Source of the DNA: Malus domestica
Taxonomy: Eukaryota; Streptophyta; Magnoliopsida; Rosales; Rosaceae
Assembly (NCBI RefSeq): GCF_042453785.1
Contig: NC_091670.1
Coordinates: 41,055,501-41,119,500, forward strand
Direction of reading: 5' to 3'
DNA: 64,000 bases
Shown here: positions 10,602-25,609 of the stretch, piece by piece
Layout of the letters: each line of letters opens with the position of its first letter
Position numbering within the stretch: the first letter of the stretch is position 1
Notes under the pieces: model-generated
Seen by the model: only the letters and a program-made list of their open reading frames with translations
The model's database searches: none
What the model was told of the DNA's origin: nothing
Program-made: the position numbers and the translations under genes

Positions 10602-11276
10602 ATGTCTGGCCCCTCCGACCGTCGTTTTGACTTGAACCTTGTTGAAGAGGCAGCCCCGCCTTCTCCAGACAACATATGGCGCCCATCCTTCGTCTCCCCT
10701 ACTGGTCCTCTTACCGTTGGGGATTCCGTGATGAAGAATGATATGACCGCTGCGGTGGTGGCCAGGAACCTTCTCACTCCCAAAGATAACAGACTACTTT
10801 CCAAACGGTCTGATGAGTTAGCTGTTAAGGATTCGCTGGCTCTCAGTGTTCAGTGTGCAGGTTATGTGTCTAATATGGCCCAACGCCTATTTGCTCGAAC
10901 CCGCCAAGTTGAATCATTGGCGGCTGAAGTGATGAGTCTCAAACAGGAGATTAGAGGGCTCAAGCATGAGAATAAACAGTTGCACCGGCTCGCACATGAC
11001 TATGCTACAAACATGAAGAGGAAGCTTGACCAGATGAAGGAAACTGATGGTCAGGTTTTACTTGATCATCAGAGATTTGTGGGTTTGTTCCAAAGGCATT
11101 TATTGCCTTCGTCTTCTGGGGCTGTACCGGGTAATGAAGCTCCGAATGATCAACCTCTGATGCCTCCTCCTTCTAGGGTTCTGTCCAGTATTGAGGCTCC
11201 AAATGATCCCCCTCTGGTGCCTTCTCTGTCTGGGGCTCTACCGACTGCTGAGACTTCTCCTAAGCAACCTTTGTGA
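10602..11276 (+). CDS. coiled-coil protein ORF of element X, copy A (224 aa, unknown function)
   Basis: An uninterrupted ORF starting at ATG 10602 (the codon before it in the open frame, TTG at 10596, is not needed). The protein has a charged start (MSGPSDRRFDLNLVEEAAPP), a middle region at about residues 91-160 with heptad-like leucines (RQVESLAAEVMSLKQEIRGL and onward) typical of a coiled coil, and a Pro/Ser-rich end with two imperfect repeats of EAPNDxPLxPxxS. The inverted copy at 22007-22681 has the same length but one nonsense codon, so the ORF is old enough to decay yet still open here. It matches no domain I can name. Relative to the LTR direction of copy 1 it is antisense. A poly(A) signal follows at 11345. 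It could be a gag-like remnant, an accessory antisense ORF or a captured host gene. Confidence 0.5.
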   Translation: MSGPSDRRFDLNLVEEAAPPSPDNIWRPSFVSPTGPLTVGDSVMKNDMTAAVVARNLLTPKDNRLLSKRSDELAVKDSLALSVQCAGYVSNMAQRLFARTRQVESLAAEVMSLKQEIRGLKHENKQLHRLAHDYATNMKRKLDQMKETDGQVLLDHQRFVGLFQRHLLPSSSGAVPGNEAPNDQPLMPPPSRVLSSIEAPNDPPLVPSLSGALPTAETSPKQPL

Positions 11277-11344
11277 AGGCTCCGTCTTGTGTGTTTATTT
11301 TGACTCATGTATATGTACATATTTGTAGCTGATCGGGGATATCA

Positions 11345-11350
11345 ATAAAT
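11345..11350 (+). terminator. poly(A) signal after the coiled-coil ORF, copy A
   Basis: AATAAA in tatcaataaataagc, about 70 bases after the stop codon and on the same strand as the ORF; it is conserved in copy B (minus strand, about 21935-21940). Confidence 0.4.
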
Positions 11351-11537
11351 AAGCTTTCCTTCATTTCAACGTATTGTGTTAAATACACCAAAGCCTTCTT
11401 CGCTAAGTTCTTTGAATTTTCTTTTGTTGAAGCTTGTATGTTGAAGCTTTCTGAGTGGAGCATGTAGGTTGGGGTAGTGTTCCCTTAATTTCCCGAGTGA
11501 GGAAAACTTCTCGGTTGGAGACTTGGAAAATCCAAGT

Positions 11538-12482
11538 CACTGAGTGGGATCGGCTATATGAATCTTAGAACGCCATTGTGCTCGATCCTGTGTCATGTCC
11601 TTCGTTAGATCCAAGTACTCTAAGTCTTTTCTTAGAGTCTCTTCCAAAGTTTTCCTAGGTCTTCCTCTACCCCTTCGGCCCTGAACCTCTGTCCCATAGT
11701 CGCATCTTCTAATCGGAGCGTCAGTAGGCCTTCTTTGCACATGTCCAAACCACCGTAACCGATTTTCTCTCATCTTTCCTTCAATTTCGGCTACTCCTAC
11801 TTTACCCCGGATATCCTCATTCCTAATCTTATCCTTTCTCGTGTGCCCACACATCCAACGAAGCATCCTCATCTCCGCTACACCCATTTTGTGTACGTGT
11901 TGATGTTTCACCGCCCAACATTCTGTGCCATACAGCATCGCCGGCCTTATTGCCGTCCTATAAAATTTTCCCTTGAGCTTCAATGGCATACGGCGGTCAC
12001 ACAACACGCCGGATGCACTCTTCCACTTCATCCATCCAGCTTGTATTCTATGGTTGAGATCTCCATCTAATTCTCCGTTCTTTTGCAAGATAGATCCTAG
12101 GTAACGAAAACGGTCGCTCTTTGGTATTTCTTGATCTCCGATCCTCACCCCTAACTCGTTTTGGCCTCCATTTGCACTGAACTTGCACTCCATATATTCT
12201 GTCTTTGATCGGCTTAGGCGAAGACCTTTAGATTCCAACACTTCTCTCCAAAGGTTAAGCTTTGCATTTACCCCTTCCTGAGTTTCATCTATCAACACTA
12301 TATCGTCTGCGAAAAGCATACACCAAGGAATATCATCTTGAATATGTCCTGTTAACTCATCCATTACCAACGCAAAAAGGTAAGGACTTAAGGATGAGCC
12401 TTGATGTAATCCTACAGTTATGGGAAAGCTTTCGGTTTGTCCTTCATGAGTTCTTACGGCAGTCTTTGCTCCTTCATACATA
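11538..12482 (-). mobile_element. RTE-type LINE, C-terminal reverse transcriptase (upstream piece of composite copy A)
   Basis: A 314-residue open frame on the minus strand covers the second half of an RTE-clade reverse transcriptase. It shows [20 protein letters not shown], the catalytic box [21 protein letters not shown], and the basic C-terminus [20 protein letters not shown], ending [10 protein letters not shown]. The N-terminal endonuclease and first reverse transcriptase blocks are absent because the copy is 5'-truncated at 12482, inside the kinase exon. The LINE's own 3' tail is missing: sequence switches to element X right after cccactcagtg. The last 600 bases duplicate what is found at 6511-7129. 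Confidence 0.85.
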
Positions 12483-12890
12483 TCCTGACATAAATTTGGT
12501 TGGACATGTAAGTTGGCTAGCGTATTTGCAAAGAATGATCACAAACTTAGTCTCTAATTAATTCATGCTAACTTGACTATATATATATTTATGTAAATTC
12601 TTTTAGGTACGGAACTGGTGGAGAGAAGGCGATGCCCTGGAAATCATTGATTCATCTCTGGGTGAATCGTACCCTGTCAATAAATTGTGAGATGCATCCA
12701 AACCGCCCTCTTGTGTATGCACGAATATGCCACTGACCGGCCAACATTGTCCGCGGACGTTTTCATGCTAGGCAACGAGCTAGGTAGCAGTTCCTTCCCC
12801 AAAACAGCTGCAATTTTATTGAGGATGAGTCGTACTACTGGAGCTAATTCTATAAATGATGTCACATGTACAGACGTCGAAGGTCGTTAA
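12483..12890 (+). pseudogene. G-type lectin S-receptor-like kinase 1, 3' part (pseudogene)
   Basis: The sixth kinase exon resumes at tcctgacataaatttggttg exactly where it stopped at 6510, followed by a GT donor, a short intron and the last exon from about 12607. The last exon contains GDALEIIDSSLGESYPVN, a frameshift with stop near 12688, then ATDRPTLSADVFMLGNE and the family's usual end NSINDVTCTDVEGR. Together with 4780-6510 this is one pseudogene split by about 6 kb of transposon. Confidence 0.85.
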
Positions 12891-14553
12891 GCATCATAAA
12901 TAGAAGCTCTAAAGTTGTGTTAAACTAGCAAGTAATTAATGTATAAAACTATTTTAACACTATCTATTTTAACAAACTTTGAATGTTTTAATATTAACAA
13001 TTCAAACACAACCCACTTATTTTTTAAACCCGTCTTCTTTCTCTTCCTTTTCTCCTTGATCATGGATCCACCTTTGTGTTTTATTTTATTTTTAATATTT
13101 AGTTGATGAACATTTGTTATAGAGACATTTTATAGTCTATTGGAGATATTACTTTTTAAATTTAGCAGCATCTTTTGGAGGAGAAATTTTTCAGCTTGCC
13201 GAGAACACGGTTCCGTACCCAAGTGTCATAATATGGGTGGTTGACTAAATGAAAAGAAAAACTTTCAACTACTTGTATTACAACATTTTGTGTATTGAAC
13301 CCTGAACCCGATACACTAAAACATCTGTTATCTTTGAGAAGCATGTGGCCTAGGATTTAGAGTTTAGGAATGCACTTTACGCTACAACAACACATACTAG
13401 CTAGCGTGGCAGCTTGCAAAACATCATATATTAATCGCATTGTTATTGTGTGAAGAAAGGATGATCAAATTTTACTTAAACATGCGTTTTAAAATGAAAG
13501 TAAAATGAAGCTTATCAATGGTAGAACTCATAAAATATATAAAAATAAAAATAAAAATAAATAAACTTAACCCATTTTTTTCCCGATAACTATGAAGCAT
13601 AGTTGCAGCCGCCGACAGTTTCTTTATCAATTGAAGTGTGGAGGAAGTTAGAATTATTGGTTTCAAAATATACAAACCGTCATCACCATTTGATCAAACT
13701 GCTGCAGAAAAAGAGTTGGAACAGTCTCAAATGCGTTATGTGGGAAGGTTTCAACTGCCAAGGTTTCCAATGAGATACTGCCAAAATGGTGGCCCATTTT
13801 TTAAGATACATCATCTAATCTCACCCTTTTTATGTTCATATGCCACGATTGACGTTTTCATAAATCTGCACAAATAAAACTGATTAATAAAAATAAAAAT
13901 AAAAATACTAAATAGATAATAAGCGGTATTTATGTTACACAGTCTGCTGCACTTTTGTTGTTTATTTCGTGTCCTTGTAATTCTTACTTCGATCAAAAGT
14001 TCATCATAGGTCTATATGCGTAAGGTTGTGTTATTTACACATCTTTTTAACTTCTCATGCGCCTCTTTCATTTTCTGACCATCGGATCGAATGAACTGCA
14101 GAAGATCAAAGAACAGAAATTAACAAATGATGTTTAAGAGGTAAAAAAAAAAAAGTATATAAATAGCATGACATAACCCCAATTGAAATAAGTAGCGGTG
14201 TAGAACTTTGTCAATTTTAAAGTTGGATCTCGTTTTGTATTTCAGATGATCCTACACGTTCACGCGTCCTCCGTTACCTTTAAAAATTGCATTTTGCAAC
14301 TCTTTTTACAACTCTCCAGAGGAACAAGAAAACTCCATCCAGTTAGTACACGCCAGTTAAGATTATGGTTGAGATGTTTCTTTCAGGGTATCTTTTTACA
14401 ACTACTCCCAGGGTGGACCTAAATCTGATCGAGTCCAGCTTGTAGCATTTAAAATCTCAGCAACCCCAAAAGCATATCAATTTCATCTTATTATACCAAA
14501 TTATTGCACTTCAAGTCCTCATTGAATTTTTATTTTTTTTTTTAAATCAAACC
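12891..14553. other. intergenic region upstream of the intact receptor kinase
   Basis: AT-rich, with short (AAATA)n tracts near 13535-13560 and 13885-13905. A TATA-like tatataaata at 14156-14165 lies about 390 bases before the kinase start and could be its promoter if the 5' leader is long. No gene or transposon end is recognised. Confidence 0.4.
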
Positions 14554-18704
<4,151 letters not shown>

Positions 18705-19237
18705 GGGGAGAATCAGACGTATAATCGGAAGACTATACCATTCAATTGAAAGTATGATCACGTGATGAGTGACATTAAAAAAGAGGATATACAAATTATA
18801 ACTATAAATCTAAGTTCTATATTTACAACACTCATCATCTATCTTGTTATAAATAAAAACTATAAATGATGTGATTTGTAGTAAGTTGATGCTCTAGGCT
18901 CTTCAATTTGAAAAGTCACAACTCATGAAGAGTATTCATCGAAATAAAATAACTAGTTCTCAAAACGTTCTAAATTTTTGACAAAAGAATTCCAAAAAAA
19001 AAATCACATGTTATACTTTCTTTGAGAAGCTAAGATATGCAATGTAACGTGCAAGTTATCCTTGTTCAAAACCTAGCTAGCTAATATTTTAATTGAACAT
19101 CTTTGAGCATCATCACCGCATGATATATCATTAAATGAATTTAATTTTTAAGATTCATAAATAATGTAATTAAATCAAGCTCATCTAATTACAATAACGA
19201 AGCGGTACCTAAACATGTGGTGAGCAAATCTTCACTC

Positions 19238-19280
<43 letters not shown>

Positions 19281-19413
19281 GGTCTCTTAGTGGACTGGGA
19301 AGTTAAGCTTTGAACGTAGCATTTAAAACCTCAGCTACCTCCACCACGTCAAATCTCAGTCATTTAGTTATTTCTCAAATATTGAACTCACAAAAACTCC
19401 TCAGAAAGCACAT
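18705..19413. other. intergenic spacer between kinase copies 2 and 3
   Basis: AT-rich. A (TC)n microsatellite occupies 19239-19279, about 135 bases before the start codon of the third kinase copy, probably part of its former leader. Nothing else is recognised. Confidence 0.5.
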
Positions 19414-21275
19414 ATGGACTCTACGAAATGTGTGATTATCCATGTATTGCTTATCTTCCAAATCCTTGCTGAATCAAAGACGGCGACGTTTTACTCTCCA
19501 GCAAGAAGATCTTCGCCCTAGGGTTCTTCAGCCCGGGCAGTTCTCCGAACCGGTATGTTAGAGTCGGGTACAACAAAGTCCCAGGGAAAACCGTCGGGTG
19601 GGTTGCCAAGTGCCAACAGAGACATCCCTATCACTGGGACTGGACAAGTCATGGCGGTTAGTGGAGAGCATGGAGGCCTTGTTATTTATGATAAGGACCA
19701 AAATACCCGTATCTGGTCTGCTAACGTTACCATCTCTTCTCCCAATAGTTCCATCACAGCCAAGCTTTTGGATACGGGAAATCTTCTTGTGCTTGAAAAC
19801 AATGGCAGTAGTAGCGAAACGTTGCTGTGGCAGGGCTTTGGTTATCCCACAAATACTATGCTTCCGTTTATGAAACTTGGGTTGAACCGGCGGTCCGGAA
19901 AGTTTCGGTTCCTGACATCTTGGAAATCTGAAGATGACCCGGGAATTGGGAGTTGTTCATATCGGATTGACCCAGGCGGTTTTCCTCAAATGTTTTTACA
20001 AGGGTCAAACTCCGTGGTGGCGCTGGAACTTGGACCAGTGAGAGATGGGCCGGTTTGCACCAAATGACAAGTGATTTCACCTTCAATGCTAGTTTTGTGA
20101 ACAGCGAAGATGAGTTATCCGATGTGTTTGGCTAACTAAAGGATGAATCAATCTACTTTGCAAGAATGGTGATTGATGAATCAGGAACCATCGAAGGGTC
20201 CATGTGGCACGATCAAGCGCGTCGAAGGGACAAGTTTTGGTCCGCCCCGGTTGAGCTGTGTGATTTCTATGGGAAGTGCGGTCCAAACAGCAACTGCGAC
20301 CCGACCAATGCCCATGAGTTGAGTGCACGTGCCTACCCGGGTTCGAACCCAAGTTGCAAAATGAATGGAACTTGAGAGATGGGTCGGGAGGGTGTGTAAG
20401 GAGAAAAGGACTGTCCGTTTGCCAAAATGGGCAACGGTTTGTCAAGGTGGCACGTGTAAACAGGCCGGTCCTGAGATTTTGAGAGTCATATGTGAGACTT
20501 TAACAGAGACCCTTAAATTGTATAGAATTTTCGTTGCTATGTTTTCTTTTACATTTTAATTTTTATGATTATGTATGAATTGAGATAGATATATATATAT
20601 ATAATAAAATAAAACAAACAAATTTAGATGTGGTGGACCGGTGGTTAGGTACTTATTTGCGTCCCTATGTTTTTGAGTTCGAAACTCTTTATTTAAAAAA
20701 AAAAAAACCTTAAAAGGTCTAACATTATAGTTGCTAAAAAAAACCACCATGCTTTTAAATACCAAAAACAAAAAATTAAAATAAAATATTAAACCATGCT
20801 TTTAGATACCAAAACAATTAAAAATAAAACACACAAAAAATACACCAATGGGAAGACTCGAACCCAGTTCGTAGATCAAAGATAATATGCTCAAGACAAT
20901 TGCACTAAGAGAACAATTTAGCATATCATTGCATGTTTAAATTTATATATGAAAAATATAGGTAAAGTAAAATCGTAAATCAGGGCCCTTCCGAATTTGA
21001 GGGCTCTATGCGATGGCACCACTTGCACGCCCTCAAGGCCGGCACTGCGTGTAAAGGTGCCGAATGCTTCTACGGCACGTGTGAACATGAGTATGAGCTT
21101 GAAAGAGTGTTAAGAAGAGTGTTTGAGGAATTGTTCTTGCATGGCATATTCGAATGCAGATTGATAGGTGGGGAGGGAGGGAGTGCGCGACATGGCATGG
21201 GGATTTGAAGGACACAAGGACTTATTTGGATGCAAACCAAGAACTATATGTGCGAGTTGATACAGTTGTTATAGG
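19414..21275 (+). pseudogene. G-type lectin S-receptor-like kinase 3 (pseudogene, extracellular part)
   Basis: Starts MDSTKCVIIHVLLIFQ, parallel to copy 2, but soon loses the frame: a deletion after the signal peptide, then FALGFFSPG-like sequence in a shifted frame, then a good lectin stretch (SANVTISSPNSSITAKLLDT, about 19717-19776). The S-domain is broken near 20060-20160, with LCDFYGKCGPNSNCDP still readable near 20258-20305. A hAT element (20461-21047) interrupts the PAN-coding part, which continues at 21056-21275 (CEHEYELE in one frame). No kinase exons follow: the composite element B starts at 21393. Frameshifts and missing exons make a functional product impossible. Confidence 0.85.
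20461..21047. mobile_element. non-autonomous hAT element in the third kinase copy
   Basis: The ends are inverted repeats: caggccggtcctgag at the left and the reverse complement of ctcaaggccggcactg at the right. An exact 8-bp duplication cgtgtaaa flanks it (20453-20460 and 21048-21055), which is diagnostic for hAT. Deleting the element and one duplicate rejoins the receptor sequence. It is 587 bases long, AT-rich, and has no transposase. Two tRNA-like stretches near 20627-20690 and 20845-20910 (gggttcgagtcttccc on the minus strand) may be older SINE remnants inside it. Confidence 0.9.
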
Positions 21276-21392
21276 TCATGTTTTTCCTTATTAGTTTACC
21301 TTCTTTCTTTTGTTTCTGCCAAATATGCGAGGAATTGAAAATTGATTAAGATTAGTTCAATTATTTAAATTACACGTAGATGAAACCCGATA

Positions 21393-21745
21393 GAAATGGG
21401 TGTAGCGGAGATGAGGATGCTTCGTTGGATGTGTGGGCACACGAGAAATGATAAGATTAGGAATGAGGATATCCGGGGTAAAGTAGGAGTAGCCGAAATT
21501 GAAGGAAAGATGAGAGAAAATCGGTTACGGTGGTTTGGACATGTGCAAAGAAGGCCTACTGACGCTCCGATTAGAAGATGCGACTATGGGACAGAGGTTC
21601 AGGGCTGAAGGGGTAGAGGAAGACTTAAGAAAACTTTGGAAGAGACCCTAAGAAAAGACTTAGAGTACTTGGATCTAACGGAGGACATGACACAGGACAG
21701 AACACAATGGCGTTCTAAGATTCATATAGCCGATCCCACTCAGTG
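21393..21745 (+). mobile_element. RTE-type LINE fragment (upstream piece of composite copy B)
   Basis: Encodes [20 protein letters not shown] and the following C-terminal RTE sequence, interrupted by a stop (gggctgaagg, near 21605), and ends at cccactcagtg, the same base as in copy A, where element X begins. The fragment is 5'-truncated at 21393, about 700 bases further downstream in the LINE than copy A. Confidence 0.85.
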
Positions 21746-22006
21746 ACTTGGATTTTCCAAGTCTCCAACCGAGAAGTTTTCCTCACTCGGGAAATTAAGG
21801 GAACACTACCTCAACCTACATGCTCCACTCACAAAGCTTCAACATACAAGCTTCAACAAAAGAAAATTCAAAGAACTTAGCGAAGAAGGCTTTAGTGTAT
21901 TTAACACAATACGTTGAAATGAATGAAAGCTTATTTATTGATATCCCCGATAAGTTACAAATATGTACATATACTTGAGTCAAAATAAACAAACAAGAGG
22001 GAACCT

Positions 22007-22681
22007 TCACAAAGGTTGCTTAGGAGAAGTCTCAGCAGTCTGTAGAGCCCCAGAAAGAGAATGCACCGGAGGGGGATCATTCGGAGCCTCAGTACTGGAC
22101 ATAACCCTAGAAGGAGGAGGCATCAGAGGTTGATCATTTGGAGCTTCATTACGCGGTACAGCCCCAGAAGACGAAGGCAATAAATGCCTTTGGAACAAAC
22201 CCACAAATCTCTGATGATCAAGTAAAACCTGACCATCAGATTCCTTCATCTGGTCAAGCTTCCTCTTCATGTTTGTAGCATAGTCATGTGCAAGCCGGTG
22301 CAACTGTTTATTCTCATGCTTGAGCCCTCTAATCTCCTATTTGAGACTCATCACTTCAGCCGCCAATGATTCAACTTGGCGGGTTCGAGCAAATAGGCGT
22401 TGGGCCATATTAGACACAGAACCTGCACACTGAACACTAAGAGCCAGAGAATCCTTAACAGCCAACTCATCAGACCGTTTGGAAAGTAGTCTGTTATCTT
22501 TGGGAGTGAGAAGGTTCCTGGCCACTACCGCAGCGGTCATATCATTCTTCATCACGGAATCCCCAACGGTAAGAGGACCAGTAGGGGAGACGAAGGATGG
22601 GCGCCATATGTTGTCTGGAGAAGGCGGGGCTGCCTCTTCAACAAGGTTCAAGTCAAAACGACGGTCGGAGTGGCCATACAT
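22007..22681 (-). pseudogene. coiled-coil ORF of element X, copy B (one nonsense codon)
   Basis: Same length as the copy A ORF (675 bases, ATG at 22681) and nearly the same protein (begins MYGHSDRRFDLNLVEEAAPP). Codon 115 is TAG where copy A has CAG (Gln), a C-to-T change inside the coiled-coil region; the frame is otherwise open to the same end (AETSPKQPL). No frameshift is seen, so the decay is a single point mutation. Confidence 0.7.
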
Positions 22682-22829
22682 TTTCAAAGGTGTTAAAGAG
22701 ACAAAAGGTCGGACAAATCAAGATCTTGGAAGTGCAAGAATGGAGCTTCTACTGGTGGATATTCAAGTGTGCTTTGGAACTTAATGTCAGCCCCTATAAA
22801 AATATGCACTCGACGAAGCTTCAGAAATC

Positions 22830-24190
22830 GAAGAGGCGCCTGTTCAGAAATCGAAGAGGCGTTTGCTTTCTCAAAAGCTGGGCTGCTCAGAGACCACCAG
22901 GGTCGATCTCTAAAATCGAAGAGGCGTTTGCTTTCTCAAAAGCTGGGCTGCTCAAAGACCACGAAGGCCGATCTCAGAAATCGAAGAGGTTTGCTTTCTC
23001 AAAATCTGGGCTGCTCAGAGACCACGAGGGCCGATCTCAGAAATCGAAGAGGCACCTACTTTTCTAGCCTTGTCAGCACCTGTCACACGCATACTCAGCT
23101 TTACGGAAATTATGGGCATTCTGTCGAAGATTTCTGGCGAAGTAGAAAGCACATGAATCGTACTGTTCAATCACCCACTTCCCACACGCAACAGTAGCTC
23201 ATGGGTACCACATATAACTTTGCCAAAGTTCTCTGACAAAGTTGTGACACGTGAAACTTGCAGCTCCCACTACATCGCTCTGACCAAGAAGGGTAAAAGA
23301 ATAGCAAAGAAACAACACTAACAAAGTTTAGACACATAAATTTTGAAGGTCTAGCTACCATATTATTACCCACAAGGGTAAAGGAACAGTACCACTACTG
23401 GATAATTGGAAAGTCCCGGTGTGTCAACCTCTGTACTTCGTGGCAAGGTAGACTAGCAAACATGCCCAACCTTTACTCACATTCGAGAAAACACTCCCAA
23501 CAAGATTGCTTGCTGCAAAATCGAAGAGGCACCGCCCTCCGAATCTCGAGAGCCAAACTCCCAACACGATTATTTTCTCAAAAATCGAAGAGAGGGTAAA
23601 GGAACAGTACCACTGCTGGATAATTGGAAAGTCCCTGTGTATCAACCTCTGTGCTTCGTGGCAAGGTAGACTAGCAAACATGCCCAACCTTTACTCACAT
23701 TCAAGAAAACACTCCCAACAAGATTGCTTGCTCCAAAATCGAAGAGGCACCGCCTCCGAATCTCGAAAGTCAGACTCCTAACATGATTACTTTCTCAAAA
23801 ATCGAAGAGAGGGTAAAGGAACAGTACCACTGCTAGATAATTGGAAAGTCCCTGTGTGTCAACCTCTGTGCTTCGTGGCAAGGTAGACTAGCAACACATG
23901 CCCAACCTTTACTCACATTCGAGAAAACACTCCCAACAAGATTGCTTGCTCCAAAATCGAAAAGGCACCGCCCTCCGAATCTCGAGCGCCAGACTCCCAA
24001 CATGATTACTTTCTTAAAAATTGAAGACATCGCTCTCCGAATCTCGAGAGCCAGACCCCCAGCAGGATTGCTTTCTAAAAAATCGAAGAGGCATCGTTCT
24101 CCGAATCTCGAGAGCCGGATCCCCGACAGGATTGCTTGTTCGAAAACCGAAGAGGCACCACTTTCCCAACTTCAAGAGCTGTAATCTTCA
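22830..24190 (-). repeat. minisatellite arrays of element X, copy B
   Basis: Reverse-complement counterparts of the copy A arrays: about 65-base units with tctcaaaagctgggctgctc (22850-23060) and units of about 230 bases carrying tggataattggaaagtccc (near 23400, 23620 and 23840), followed by 64-base units with gaatctcgagagcca up to about 24190. Unit number and order differ from copy A. Confidence 0.8.
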
Positions 24191-25609
24191 CACGCAACAT
24201 CAGCTTTCCAGATACCACAGACCACTTTTTCAAAGTGCTCTGACAGAGTTAAAACTTGTGAAGCTGGCAGCTCCCACTACCGTGCTATGACCAAGCAGGG
24301 TAAAGGAATAGCATTATTACTTGATGTTAGGGAGACTCCTATATATGTCGACCTCCATCCCCAACGGACAGGCAGACCTGCAAAAATGCTCAACCCTTCC
24401 TCTTATCTGAGAGGGCACTCCCAACGAAGCCTTTCGAAATATTCAGCTTTCTTTCCCCCCGATAATACCTCTGTAAACAAGCTATACTAGGGCAAGAATA
24501 TCTCATATCATCAGGGTTAAAAGCAAGAGTATCCCATATCATGCTTTTCCCCGTCTTTTCCTTTGGCCTTGTTCTTACCTGCAAGACAAGGAGAAAGAGA
24601 GCAATCAGTCAGCACTTGGAATCAAGCTTCCAGCCAGGAACTGACTGCTTGGAACCCCTTACCTGATTACTTACCTGGCATTGCTCTCGAGTACTCATCT
24701 TCAACATCTTATGCTTCCAGGGAAGATACTGCATCTGCCTGAGGAACAGATAGGGCAAGTGAGAAGGATACAAGGAAGCATGTGGAGACAAGCGTAACAG
24801 CACACGTGCCGATACATCCACTACTCTGTCAAAAACAAAAGTATCCCATATCAGCAGGGTCGAACGTACTCTAGATTTAATGGACTTGTTTTGACCCTCA
24901 AATTCTTCAGTCGACCTTATACTTTGGAAGAAACCAGAAAACCCTCCAGCCCAGTTCAAGAATAAGCCTGTGGAAAGTTACTTCTTCAAAAGCAAAAGTA
25001 TCACATATCATCTCTTCTCATTTTTCTTCTCTTTATCCTTCATGCTGCCTGCAAGATAGGGAGAATGTGAATAATCAGCCGGAGCTCTGATTGCTTACCT
25101 TGTCTGTCACCTCTTTCAGCAGATCCCCTAACTCGGCGACTTGGGGGACTCCTACTACATGGTTTGTATCGCGCTTGACTAAGCCTGAAACTACAAGTAA
25201 GCTTCAAGTGACATTGATACATTACCTTGTGCATCTCCACCAGTTACAGATACCACCCCTGGATAGAGGAAGAGTACTTCCAGAGAAGATGCCACATCTA
25301 CGTATGAGACAGATAAGGAAAGTCAAGACGATACCACACTCCGGTACTTAGAAGTTTCGTGGTTACGAGATCATTCTCCCACAATATTTCCTAATGTCAT
25401 TTGTACTAAATCATTCACTTGTACTCACTAAAGGAGAGCTTGAACCTATGTACTTGTGTAAACCCTTCACAATTAATGAGAACTCCTCTATTCCGTGGAC
25501 GTAGCCAATCTGGGTGAACCACGTACATCTTGTGTTTGCTTTCCTATCTCTATCCATTTATATACTTATCCTCACTAATGACCGGAGCAATCTAGCGAAG
25601 ATCACAAAA

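Larger units (their letters stand above)
7130..11537 (+). mobile_element. LTR-type element X, copy A (promoter-less, inside LINE sequence)
   Basis: Components from left to right: 7130-7880, the reverse complement of the LTR-side sequence of copy 1 but lacking the block with the TATA box; 7880-8460, unique leader with splice-like signals; 8521-10440, minisatellite arrays; 10602-11276, a coiled-coil ORF; 11345, a poly(A) signal; 11460-11537, sequence resembling U3 (about 531-590) of copy 1. No gag, protease, integrase or reverse transcriptase is present, so the element is non-autonomous (LARD-like). The same arrangement in reverse occurs at 21746-25609. LINE sequence of the same strand abuts both ends. 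Confidence 0.75.
21746..25609 (-). mobile_element. LTR-type element X, copy B (inverted relative to copy A)
   Basis: Colinear with copy A in reverse: U3-like end (21746-21810), poly(A) signal, coiled-coil ORF (minus), minisatellite arrays (about 22830-24190), leader with splice-like signals (24560-25090), and the deleted LTR (25350-25609) that again lacks the TATA-containing block. It is shorter than copy A chiefly because the 914-base block is present once. Like copy A it carries no retrotransposon enzymes and is flanked by same-strand LINE pieces. Confidence 0.75.

Noticed and set aside
7130..11537. Calling X a complete LTR retrotransposon
   Set aside because: The LTR-like sequences at its two sides are different partial pieces, not matching repeats; no primer site, polypurine tract or enzyme genes are seen.
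20845..20910. tRNA gene candidate (gggttcgagtcttccc on the minus strand)
   Set aside because: No complete cloverleaf or acceptor stem could be formed; more likely a SINE remnant inside the hAT element.
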